Assembly: GCF_029227915.1 (NCBI RefSeq)
Contig: NC_079875.1
Location: 40,879,201-40,943,200 of the forward strand
Direction of reading: 5' to 3'
Length of the DNA: 64,000 nt
Origin: Hydractinia symbiolongicarpus
Taxonomy: Eukaryota > Cnidaria > Hydrozoa > Anthoathecata > Hydractiniidae
Below the pieces are notes generated by a model that did not search any database, was not told where the DNA came from, and saw only the letters and a list, made by a program, of their open reading frames with translations. The position numbers were made by a program, and so were the translations under genes. This document shows, piece after piece, positions 34,735-46,366 of this stretch (position 1 is the first letter of the stretch; every line of letters starts with the position of its first letter).

Positions 34735-36156
34735 GGCGATTAAACCTCTTTCATTAGGCGTCTCATCAAAAATGAAAACATTTTTGAAAACTACAAGCCT
34801 CATGCGCTTTAGTGGTGAAAAAAAAATTTTAAAAATCTTTCGGGAAATGAGTTTACTCCCTTGGTACTTTCTTTGTATACATTCGACTACACGGGCCAAG
34901 CCCGGGATTTAGGGGAAATCGCTGGTTTTCGTTTGCCGGCGATTAAACCTCTTTCATTAAGCGTCTCATCAAAAATGAAAACATTTTTGAAAACTACAAG
35001 TCTCATGCGTTTTAGTGGTGAAAAAATAATTTAAAAAATCGTTCGGGAAATGAGTTTACTCCCTGGGTACTTTCTTTGTATACTTTTGACTATACGGGCC
35101 GAGTCTGGGATTTACGGGAAATTGCAGGTTTTTGTTTGCCGGCGATTAAACTCCTTTTATTCAGCGTCTCATCAAAAATGAAAACACTTTAAAAAACTAA
35201 AAGTCTTATGCGTTTTAGTGGTGAAAAAATAATTTAAAAAATCGTTCGGGAAATGAGTTTACTCCCTGGGTACTTTCTTTGTATACTTTTGACTATACGG
35301 GCCGAGTCTGGGATTTACGGGAAATTGCAGGTTTTCGTTTGCCGGCGATTAAACTCCTTTTATTCAGCGTCTCATCAAAAATGAAAACACTTTAAAAAAC
35401 TAAAAGTCTTATGCGTTTTAGTGGTGAAAAAATAATTTAAAAAATCGTTCGGGAAATGAGTTTACTCCCTGGGTACTTTCTTTGTATACTTTTGACTATA
35501 CGGGCCGAGTCCGGGATTTACGGGAAATCGCGGGTTTTCGTTTGCCGGCGATTAAACTTCTTTTATTCAGCGTCCCATCAAAAATGAAAACATTTTTGAA
35601 AACTACAAGTCTCATGGGTTTTAGTGGTGAAAAAATAATATAAAAAATCGTTCGGGAAATGAGTTCCCTCCCTGGGTACTTTCTTTGTATACTTTTGACT
35701 ATACGGGCCAAGCCCGGGATGTACGGGAAATGGCGGGTTTTCGTTTGCCGGCGATTAAACTTCTTTTATTCAGCGTCTCATCAAAAATGAAAACATTTTT
35801 GAAAACTACAAGTCATATGCGTTTTAGTGGTGAAAAAATAATTTAAAAAATCGTTCTGGAAATGAGTCCACTCACAGGGTACTTTCTTTGTATACATTCG
35901 ACTATACGGGACAGGGCCCGGGATTTACAGGAAATCGCGGCTTTTCGTTTGCCGGCGATTAAACCTCTTTCATTAACCGTCTCATCAAAAATGAAAACAT
36001 TTTTGAAAACTAAAAGTCTCATGCGCTTTAGTGGTGAAAAAAAAATTTTAAAAATCGTTCGGGAAATGAGTTCACTCCCTGGGTACTTTCTTTGTATACA
36101 TTCGACTACACGGGCCGAGCCCGGGATTTAGGAGAAATCGCTGGTTTTCGTTCGCC
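34735..36156 (+). repeat. 7-mer higher-order repeat, unit A (1422 bp)
   Basis: Seven monomers in fixed order: M1 TTAGGCG with GCGCTTTAG; M2 TTAAGCG with ATGCGTTTTAG; M3 and M4 TCCTTTTATTCAG with CACTTTAAAA; M5 CGTCCCATC with GTTCCCTCC; M6 CATATGCG with GGGACAGGGCCC; and M7 TTAACCGTC with GCGCTTTAG. Unit B repeats this order at +1422 with few changes. Confidence 0.85.
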
Positions 36157-37578
36157 GGCGATTAAACCTCTTTCATTAGGCGTCTCATCAAAAATGAAAA
36201 CATTTTTGAAAAATACAAGTCTCATGCGCTTTAGTGGTGAAAAAAAAATTTTAAAAATCTTTCGGGAAATGAGTTTACTCCCTTGGTACTTTCTTTGTAT
36301 ACATTCGACTACACGGGCCAAGCCCGGGATTTAGGGGAAATCGCTGGTTTTCGTTTGCCGGCGATTAAACCTCTTTCATTAAGCGTCTCATCAAAAATGA
36401 AAACATTTTTGAAAACTACAAGTCTCATGCGTTTTAGTGGTGAAAAAATAATTTAAAAAATCGTTCGGGAAATGAGTTTACTCCCTGGGTACTTTCTTTG
36501 TATACTTTTGACTATACGGGCCGAGTCTGGGATTTACGGGAAATTGCAGGTTTTCGTTTGCCGGCGATTAAACTCCTTTTATTCAGCGTCTCATCAAAAA
36601 TGAAAACACTTTAAAAAACTAAAAGTCTTATGCGTTTTAGTGGTGAAAAAATAATTTAAAAAATCGTTCGGGAAATGAGTTTACTCCCTGGGTACTTTCT
36701 TTGTATACTTTTGACTATACGGGCCGAGTCTGGGATTTACGGGAAATTGCAGGTTTTCGTTTGCCGGCGATTAAACTCCTTTTATTCAGCGTCTCATCAA
36801 AAATGAAAACACTTTAAAAAACTAAAAGTCTTATGCGTTTTAGTGGTGAAAAAATAATTTAAAAAATCGTTCGGGAAATGAGTTTACTCCCTGGGTACTT
36901 TCTTTGTATACTTTTGACTATACGGGCCGAGTCCGGGATTTACGGGAAATCGCGGGTTTTCGTTTGCCGGCGATTAAACTTCTTTTATTCAGCGTCCCAT
37001 CAAAAATGAAAACATTTTTGAAAACTACAAGTCTCATGGATTTTAGTGGTGAAAAAATAATATAAAAAATCGTTCGGGAAATGAGTTCCCTCCCTGGGTA
37101 CTTTCTTTGTATACTTTTGACTATACGGGCCAAGCCCGGGATGTACGGGAAATGGCGGGTTTTCGTTTGCCGGCGATTAAACTTCTTTTATTCAGCGTCT
37201 CATCAAAAATGAAAACATTTTTGAAAACTACAAGTCATATGCGTTTTAGTGGTGAAAAAATAATTTAAAAAATCGTTCTGGAAATGAGTTTACTCACAGG
37301 GTACTTTCTTTGTATACATTCGACTATACGGGACAGGGCCCGGGATTTACAGGAAATCGCGGCTTTTCGTTTGCCGGCGATTAAACCTCTTTCATTAACC
37401 GTCTCATCAAAAATGAAAACATTTTTGAAAACTAAAAGTCTCATGCGCTTTAGTGGTGAAAAAAAAATTTTAAAAATCGTTCGGGAAATGAGTTCACTCC
37501 CTGGGTACTTTCTTTGTATACATTCGACTACACGGGCCGAGCCCGGGATTTAGGAGAAATCGCTGGTTTTCGTTCGCC
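36157..37578 (+). repeat. 7-mer higher-order repeat, unit B (1422 bp)
   Basis: Same M1 to M7 order as unit A. Private changes seen include AAAATACAAG in M1 (an AAC to AAA change, also in later units), ATGGATTTTAG in M5 near 37036, and ACTACATGGGCC near 37732, just after this unit. Unit A lacks the AAAATACAAG allele in M1, so units B, C and D are closer to each other than to A. Confidence 0.85.
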
Positions 37579-39203
37579 GGCGATTAAACCTCTTTCATTA
37601 GGCGTCTCATCAAAAATGAAAACATTTTTGAAAAATACAAGTCTCATGCGCTTTAGTGGTGAAAAAAAAATTTTAAAAATCTTTCGGGAAATGAGTTTAC
37701 TCCCTTGGTACTTTCTTTGTATACATTCGACTACATGGGCCAAGCCCGGGATTTAGCGGAAATCGCTGGTTTTCGTTTGCCGGCGATTAAACCTCTTTCA
37801 TTAAGCGTCTCATCAAAAATGAAAACATTTTTGAAAACTACAAGTCTCATGCGTTTTAGTGGTGAAAAAATAATTTAAAAAATCGTTCGGGAAATGAGTT
37901 TACTCCCTGGTTACTTTCTTTGTATACTTTTGACTATACGGGCCGAGTCTGGGATTTACGGGAAATTGCAGGTTTTCGTTTGCCGGCGATTAAACTCCTT
38001 TTATTCAGCGTCTCATCAAAAATGAAAACACTTTAAAAAACTAAAAGTCTTATGCGTTTTAGTGGTGAAAAAATAATTTAAAAAATCGTTCGGGAAATGA
38101 GTTTACTCCCTGGGTACTTTCTTTGTATACTTTTGACTATACGGGCCGAGTCCGGGATTTACGGGAAATCGCGGGTTTTCGTTTGCCGGCGATTAAACTT
38201 CTTTTATTCAGCGTCCCATCAAAAATGAAAACATTTTTGAAAACTACAAGTCTCATGGGTTTTAGTGGTGAAAAAATAATATAAAAAATCGTTCGGGAAA
38301 TGAGTTCCCTCCCTGGGTACTTTCTTTGTATACTTTTGACTATACGGGCCGAGTCTGGGATTTACGGGAAATTGCAGGTTTTCGTTTGCCGGCGATTAAA
38401 CTCCTTTTATTCAGCGTCTCATCAAAAATGAAAACACTTTAAAAAACTAAAAGTCTTATGCGTTTTAGTGGTGAAAAAATAATTTAAAAAATCGTTCGGG
38501 AAATGAGTTTACTCCCTGGGTACTTTCTTTGTATACTTTTGACTATACGGGCCGAGTCCGGGATTTACGGGAAATCGCGGGTTTTCGTTTGCCGGCGATT
38601 AAACTTCTTTTATTCAGCGTCCCATCAAAAATGAAAACATTTTTGAAAACTACAAGTCTCATGGGTTTTAGTGGTGAAAAAATAATATAAAAAATCGTTC
38701 GGGAAATGAGTTCCCTCCCTGGGTACTTTCTTTGTATACTTTTGACAATACGGGCCAAGCCCGGGATGTACGGGAAATGGCGGGTTTTCGTTTGCCGGCG
38801 ATTAAACTTCTTTTATTCAGCGTCTCATCAAAAATGAAAACATTTTTGAAAACTACAAGTCATATGCGTTTTAGTGGTGAAAAAATAATTTAAAAAATCG
38901 TTCTGGAAATGAGTTTACTCACAGGGTACTTTCTTTGTATACATTCGACTATACGGGACAGGGCCCGGGATTTACAGGAAATCGCGGCTTTTCGTTTGCC
39001 GGCGATTAAACCTCTTTCATTAACCGTCTCATCAAAAATGAAAACATTTTTGAAAACTAAAAGTCTCATGCGCTTTAGTGGTGAAAAAAAAATTTTAAAA
39101 ATCGTTCGGGAAATGAGTTCACTCCCTGGGTACTTTCTTTGTATACATTCGACTACACGGGCCGAGCCCGGGATTTAGGAGAAATCGCTGGTTTTCGTTC
39201 GCC
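37579..39203 (+). repeat. Higher-order repeat, expanded unit C (1625 bp, 8 monomers)
   Basis: The order is M1, M2, M3, M5, M3, M5, M6, M7: the pair CACTTTAAAA monomer plus CGTCCCATC monomer is present twice (near 38000-38390 and 38400-38800), where units A and B have M3, M4, M5. The net gain is one monomer. It also has the private CCTGGTTACTTTC change near 37907, shared with unit D near 39532. Confidence 0.85.
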
Positions 39204-40422
39204 GGCGATTAAACCTCTTTCATTAGGCGTCTCATCAAAAATGAAAACATTTTTGAAAAATACAAGTCTCATGCGCTTTAGTGGTGAAAAAAAAATTTTA
39301 AAAATCTTTCGGGAAATGAGTTTACTCCCTTGGTACTTTCTTTGTATACATTCGACTACACGGGCCAAGCCCGGGATTTAGCGGAAATCGCTGGTTTTCG
39401 TTTGCCGGCGATTAAACCTCTTTCATTAAGCGTCTCATCAAAAATGAAAACATTTTTGAAAACTACAAGTCTCATGCGTTTTAGTGGTGAAAAAATAATT
39501 TAAAAAATCGTTCGGGAAATGAGTTTACTCCCTGGTTACTTTCTTTGTATACTTTTGACTATACGGGCCGAGTCTGGGATTTACGGGAAATTGCAGGTTT
39601 TCGTTTGCCGGCGATTAAACTCCTTTTATTCAGCGTCTCATCAAAAATGAAAACACTTTAAAAAACTAAAAGTCTTATGCGTTTTAGTGGTGAAAAAATA
39701 ATTTAAAAAATCGTTCGGGAAATGAGTTTACTCCCTGGGTACTTTCTTTGTATACTTTTGACTATATGGGCCGAGTCCGGGATTTACGGGAAATCGCGGG
39801 TTTTCGTTTGCCGGCGATTAAACTTCTTTTATTCAGCGTCCCATCAAAAATGAAAACATTTTTGAAAACTACAAGTCTCATGGGTTTTAGTGGTGAAAAA
39901 ATAATATAAAAAATCGTTCGGGAAATGAGTTCCCTCCCTGGGTACTTTCTTTGTATACTTTTGACTATACGGGCCAAGCCCGGGATGTACGGGAAATGGC
40001 GGGTTTTCGTTTGCCGGCGATTAAACTTCTTTTATTCAGCGTCTCATCAAAAATGAAAACATTTTTGAAAACTAAAAGTCATATGCGTTTTAGTGGTGAA
40101 AAAATAATTTAAAAAATCGTTCTGGAAATGAGTTTACTCACAGGGTACTTTCTTTGTATACATTCGACTATACGGGACAGGGCCCGGGATTTACAGGAAA
40201 TCGCGGCTTTTCGTTTGCCGGCGATTAAACCTCTTTCATTAACCGTCTCATCAAAAATGAAAACATTTTTGAAATCTAAAAGTCTCATGCGCTTTACTGG
40301 TGAAAAAAAAATTTTAAAAATCGTTCGGGAAATGAGTTCACTCCCTGGGTACTTTCTTTGTATACATTCGACTACACGGGCCAAGCCCGGGATTTAGGAG
40401 AAATCGCTGGTTTTCGTTCGCC
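39204..40422 (+). repeat. Higher-order repeat, contracted unit D (1219 bp, 6 monomers)
   Basis: The order is M1, M2, M3, M5, M6, M7, one monomer fewer than units A and B. It shares CCTGGTTAC with unit C, so C and D are sister units related by gain or loss of the M3-M5 pair. Private changes include CTATATGGGCC near 39764, ACTAAAAGTCATATG near 40073 and GAAATCTAAAAG near 40272. Confidence 0.85.
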
Positions 40423-43400
40423 GGCGATTAAACCTCTTTCATTAGGCGTCTCATCAAAAATGAAAACATTTTTGAAAAATACAAGTCTCATGCGCTTTAG
40501 TGGTGAAAAAAAAATTTTAAAAATCTTTCGGGAAATGAGTTTACTCCCTTGGTACTTTCTTTGTATACATTCGACTACACGGGCCAAGCCCGGGATTTAC
40601 GGGAAATTGCAGGTTTTCGTTTGCCGGCGATTAAACTCCTTTTATTCAGCGTCTCATCAAAAATGAAAACACTTTAAAAAACTAAAAGTCTTATGCGTTT
40701 TAGTGGTGAAAAAATAATTTAAAAAATCGTTCGGGAAATGAGTTTACTCCCTGGGTACTTTCTTTGTATACTTTTGACTATACGGGCCGAGTCCGGGATT
40801 TACGGGAAATCGCGGGTTTTCGTTTGCCGGCGATTAAACTTCTTTTATTCAGCGTCCCATCAAAAATGAAAACATTTTTGAAAACTACAAGTCTCATGCG
40901 TTTTAGTGGTGAAAAAATAATATAAAAAATCGTTCGGGAAATGAGTTCCCTCCCTGGGTACTTTCTTTGTATACTTTTGACTATACGGGCCAAGCCCGGG
41001 ATGTACGGGAAATGGCCGGTTTTCGTTTGCCGGCGATTAAACTTCTTTTAATCAGCGTCTCATCAAAAATGAAAACATTTTTGAAAACTACAAGTCTCAT
41101 GGGCTTTAGTGGTTAAATAATAATTTAAAAAATCGTTCGGGAAATGAGTTTACTCCCTGGGTACTTTTTTGTATACTTTTGACTTTACAGGCCGAGTCCG
41201 GGATTTACGGGAAATCGCAGGTTTTCGTTTGCCGGCGATTAAACTTCTTTTATTCAGCGTCTCATCAAAAATGAAAACATTTTTGAAAACTACAAGTCTC
41301 ATGCGTTTTAGTGGTGAAAAAATAATTTAAAAAATCGTTCGGGAAATGAGTTTACTACCTGGGTACTTTCTTTGTATACTTTTGACTATACGGGTCGAGT
41401 CCGGGGTTTACGGGAAAAGGCGGGTTTTCGTTTGCCGGCGATTAAACTTCTTTTATTCAGCGTCCCATCAAAAATGAAAACATTTTTGAAAACTACAAGT
41501 CTCATGCGTTTTAGTGGTGAAAAAATAATATAAAAAATCGTTCGGGAAATGAGTTCCCTCCCTGGGTACTTTCTTTGTATACTTTTGACTATACGGGCCA
41601 AGCCCGGGATGTACGGGAAATGGCGGGTTTTCGTTTGCCGGCGATTAAACTTCTTTTAATCAGCGTCTCATCAAAAATGAAAACATTTTTGAAAACTACA
41701 AGTCTCATGGGCTTTAGTGGTTAAATAATAATTTAAAAAATCGTTCGGGAAATGAGTTTACTCCCTGGGTACTTTTTTGTATACTTTTGACTTTACAGGC
41801 CGAGTCCGGGATTTACGGGAAATCGCAGGTTTTCGTTTGCCGGCGATTAAACTTCTTTTATTCAGCGTCTCATCAAAAATGAAAACATTTTTAAAAACTA
41901 CAAGTCTCATGCGTTTTAGTGGTGAAAAAATAATTTAAAAAATCGTTCGGGAAATGAGTTTACTCCCTGGGTACTTTCTTTGTATACTTTTGACTATACG
42001 GGCCGAGTCCGGGGTTTACGGGAAAAGGCGGGTTTTCGTTTGCCGGCGATTAAACTCCTTTTATCCAGCCTCTCATCAAAAATGAAAACACTTTACAAAA
42101 CTAAAAGTCTCATGGGCTTTAGTGGTGAAATAATAATTTAAAAAATCGTTCGGGAAATGAGCTTACTCCCTGGGTACTTTCTTTGTATACTTTTGACTAT
42201 ACGGGCCGAGTCTGGGGTTTACGGGAAATGGCGGGTTTTCGTTTTCCGGCGATTAAACTTCTTTTATTCAGCGTCTCATCAAAAATGAAACATTTTTGAA
42301 AACTACAAGTCTCATGCGATTTAGTGGTGAAAAGATAATTTAAAAAATCGTTCGGGAAATGAGTTTACTCACAGGGTACTTTCTTTGTATACTTTTGACT
42401 ATACGAGCCGAGTTCGGGATTTACGGGAAATCGCGGGTTTTCGTTTGCCGGCGATTAAACCTCTTTCATTAAGCGTCTCATCAAAAATGAAAACTTTTTT
42501 GAAAACTACAAGTCTCATGCGTTTTAGTGGTGAAAAAATATTTTAAAAAATCGTTTGGGAAATGAGTATACTCCCTGGGTACTTTTTTTGTACACTTTTG
42601 ACTATACGGGCCGAGTCTGGGATTTACGGGAAATTGCAGGTTTTCGTTTGCCGGCGATTAAACTCCTTTTATTCAGCGTCTCATCTAAAATGAAAACACT
42701 TTAAAAAATTAAAAGTCTTATGCGTTTTAGTGGTGAAAAAATAATTTAAAAAATCGTTCGGGAAATGAGTTTACTCCCTGGGTACTTTCTTTGTATACTT
42801 TTGACTATACGGGCCGAGTCCGGGATTTACGGGAAATCGCGGGTTTTCGTTTGCCGGCGATTAAACTTCTTTTATTCAGCGTCCCATCAAAAATGAAAAC
42901 ATTTTTGAAAACTACAAATCTCATGGGTTTTAGTGGTGAAAAAATAATATAAAAAATCGTTCAGGAAATGAGTTCCCTCCCTGGGTACTTTCTTTGTATA
43001 CTTTTGACTATACGGGCCAAGCCCGGGATGTACGGGAAATGGCGGGTTTTCGTTTGCCGGCGATTAAACTTCTTTTAATCAGCGTCTCATCAAAAATGAA
43101 AACATTTTTGAAAACTACAAGTCTCATGGGCTTTAGTGGTTAAATAATAATTTAAAAAATCGTTCGGGAAATGAGTTTACTCCCTGGGTACTTTCTTTGT
43201 ATACTTTTGACTATACGGGCCGAGTCCGGGGTTTACGGGAAATGGCGGGTTTTCGTTTGCCGGCGATTAAACTCCTTTTATTCAGCGTCTCATCAAAAAT
43301 GAAAACACTTTAAAAAACTAAAAGTCTCATGGGCTTTAGTGGTGAAATAATAATTTAAAAAATCGTTCGAGAAATGAGCTTACTCCCTGGGTATTTTCTT

Positions 43401-43560
43401 TGTATACTTTTGACTATACGGGCCGAGTCTGGGATTTACGGGAAATTGCAGGTTTTCGTTTGCCGGCGATTAAACTTCTTTTATTTAGCGTCTCATCAAA
43501 AATGAAAACATTTTTGAAAACTACAAGTCTCATGCGATTTAGTGGTGAAAAGATAATTTA
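40423..43560 (+). repeat. Third, diverged copy of the 14.6-17.4 kb segment
   Basis: It opens with one more M1 monomer, which turns part-way into a CACTTTAAAA-type monomer near 40600. From about 40690 it follows 14.7-17.4 kb: 40778/14783 and 41386/15391 share an offset of 25995, and 43558/17361 an offset of 26197. This copy therefore holds one extra monomer. The extra lies near 42.9-43.1 kb, where a CGTCCCATC-GTTCCCTCC monomer and a TTTAATCAG monomer are both intact, while the 16.9-kb region has a hybrid of the two. Private small changes include AAATGAAACATTTT (one base lost) near 42286 and TTGTACACTTTTG near 42588. Confidence 0.75.
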
Positions 43561-45612
43561 AAAAATCGTTCTGGAAATGAGTTTACTCACAGGGTACTTT
43601 CTTTGTATACATTCGACTATACGAACCAAACAAGCCCGGGATTTACGGGAAATCGCGGGTTTTCGTTTGCCGGCGATTAAACCTCTTTCATTAAGCGTCT
43701 CATTAAAAATGAAAACATTTTTGAAAACTACAAGTCTCATTCGTTCTAGTGGTGCAGATATAATTTGAAAAATCGTTCGGGAAATCAGTTTACTCCTTGG
43801 TACTTTGTTCGTATACTTTTGACTATACCGGCCAAGCCCGGAAATTACGGGAAATCACGGGTTTTCGTTTGCCGGCGATTAAACTTCTTTTATTCAGCGT
43901 CTCATCAAAAATGAAAACATTTTTAAAAACTACAAGTCATATGCGTTTTAGTGGTGAAATAATAATTTAAAAAATCGTTCGGGAAATGAGCTTACTCCCT
44001 GGGTATTTTCTTTGTATACTTTTGACTATACGGGCCGAGTCTGGGATTTACGGGAAATTGCAGGTTTTCGTTTGCCGGCGATTAAACCTCTTTCATTAAG
44101 CGTCTCATTAAAAATGAAAACATTTTTGAAAACTACAAGTCTCATGCGATTTAGTGGTGAAAAGATAATTTAAAAAATCGTTCTGGAAATGAGTTTACTC
44201 ACAGGGTACTTTCTTTGTATACATTCGACTATACGAACCAAACAAGCCCGGGATTTACGGGAAATCGCGGGTTTTCGTTTGCCGGCGATTAAACCTCTTT
44301 CATTAAGCGTCTCATTAAAAATGAAAACATTTTTGAAAACTACAAGTCTCATGCGATTTAGTGGTGAAAAGATAATTTAAAAAATCGTTCTGGAAATGAG
44401 TTTACTCACAGGGTACTTTCTTTGTATACATTCGACTATACGAACCAAACAAGCCCGGGATTTACGGGAAATCGCGGGTTTTCGTTTGCCGGCGATTAAA
44501 CCTCTTTCATTAAGCGTCTCATTAAAAATGAAAACATTTTTAAAAACTACAAGTCTCATTCGTTCTAGTGGTGCAGATATAATTTAAAAAATCGTTCGGG
44601 AAATCAGTTTACTCCTTGGGAACTTTCTTTATATACATTCAACTATACGGGCCAAGCCCGGGATTTACGGGAAATCGCGGGTTTTCGTTTGCCGGCGATT
44701 AAACTTCTTTTATTCAGCGTCTCATCAAAAATGAAAACAAGTTTGAAAACTACAAGTCTCATGCGTTTTAGTGGTGAAAAAATAATTTAAAAAATCGTTC
44801 GGGAAATGAGTTTACTCCCTTGGTACTTTCTTCGTATACTTTTGACTATACCGGCCAAGCCCGGAAATTACGGGAAATCACGGGTTTTCGTTTGCCGGCG
44901 ATTAAACTTCTTTTATTCAGCGTCTCATCAAAAATGAAAACATTTTTAAAAACTACAAGTCATATGCGTTTTAGTGGTGAAAAAATGATTTAAAAAATCG
45001 TTCTGGAAATGAGTTTACTCACAGGGTACTTTCTTTGTATACATTCGACTATACGAACCAAACAAGCCCGGGATTTACGGGAAATCGCGGGTTTTCGTTT
45101 GCCGGCGATTAAACCTCTTTCATTAAGCGTCTCATTAAAAATGAAAACATTTTTAAAAACTACAAGTCTCATTCGTTCTAGTGGTGCAGATATAATTTAA
45201 AAAATCGTTCGGGAAATCAGTTTACTCCTTGGGAACTTTCTTTATATACATTCAACTATACGGGCCAAGCCCGGGATTTACGGGAAATCGCGGGTTTTCG
45301 TTTGCCGGCGATTAAACTTCTTTTATTCAGCGTCTCATCAAAAATGAAAACAAGTTTGAAAACTACAAGTCTCATGCGTTTTAGTGGTGAAAAAATAATT
45401 TAAAAAATCGTTCGGGAAATGAGTTTACTCCCTTGGTACTTTCTTCGTATACTTTTGACTATACCGGCCAAGCCCGGAAATTACGGGAAATCACGGGTTT
45501 TCGTTTGCCGGCGATTAAACTTCTTTTATTCAGCGTCTCATCAAAAATGAAAACATTTTTAAAAACTACAAGTCATATGCGTTTTAGTGGTGAAAAAATG
45601 ATTTAAAAAATC
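43561..45612 (+). repeat. 207/613-bp block rich in the 207-bp subtype
   Basis: 207-bp monomers, recognised by ACGAACCAAACAAG, occur here near 43622, 44234, 44441 and 45054, the highest density in the window. Spacings are 612, 207 and 613 bp. From about 44377 a trimer (207-bp monomer, GCAGAT monomer with CTTGGGAACTTTC, CTTCGTATAC/ATACCGGCC monomer) is repeated in tandem to about 45602. The last interval ends in a GGGACAGGGCCC monomer. Confidence 0.8.
44077..44490 (+). repeat. Two adjacent 207-bp monomers
   Basis: Phase points at 44077, 44284 and 44491 give two successive 207-bp monomers. Each carries the ACGAACCAAACAAG form, in which 4 bp are added relative to ACGGGCCAAG. Elsewhere this monomer is usually followed by a GCAGATATAA monomer. 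Here the first of the two ends in ATGCGATTTAGTGG and runs straight into a second 207-bp copy, a single-monomer tandem duplication. Confidence 0.85.
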
Positions 45613-46366
45613 GTTCTGGAAATGAGTTTACTCACAGGGTACTTTCTTTGTATACATTCGACTATACGGGACAGGGCCCGGGATTTACGGGAAATCGCAG
45701 CTTTTCGTTTGACGGCGATTAAACCTCTTTCATTAAGCGTCTCATCAAAAATGAAAACATTTTTGAAAACTACAAGTCTCATGGGCTTTAGTGGTTAAAT
45801 AATAATTTAAAAAATCGTTCGGGAAATGAGTTTACTCCCTGGGTACTTTCTTTGTATACTTTTGACTATACGGGCCGAGTCCGGGGTTTACGGGAAATGG
45901 CGGGTTTTCGTTTGCCGGCGATTAAACTCCTTTTATTCAGCGTCTCATCAAAAATGAAAACACTTTAAAAAACTAAAAGTCTCATGGGCTTTAGTGGTGA
46001 AATAATAATTTAAAAATCGTTCGGGAAATGAGCTTACTCCCTGGGTATTTTCTTTGTATACTTTTGACTATACGGGCCGAGTTTGGGATTTACGGGAAAT
46101 TGCAGGTTTTCGTTTGCCGGCGATTAAACTTCTTTTATTTAGCGTCTCATCAAAAATGAAAACATTTTTGAAAACTACAAGTCTCATGCGATTTAGTGGT
46201 GAAAAGATAATTTAAAAAATCGTTCTGGAAATGAGTTTACTCACAGGGACTTTCTTTGTATACATTCGACTATACGAACCAAACAAGCCCGGGATTTACG
46301 GGAAATCGCGGTTTTCGTTTGCCGGCGATTAAACCTCTTTCATTAAGCGTCTCATTAAAAATGAAA
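45613..46366 (+). repeat. Connecting monomers with small private deletions
   Basis: About four monomers: a CAGCTTTTCGTTTGACGG type, an ATGGGCTTTAGTGGTTAAA type, a CACTTTAAAA type and a 207-bp type. Unusually for this array, several single- or two-base losses cluster here: AATTTAAAAATCG near 46007 (one A short), CACAGGGACTTTC near 46244 (TA missing) and ATCGCGGTTTTCG near 46306 (short G-run). They may be real, or residual long-read errors in homopolymers. Confidence 0.65.
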
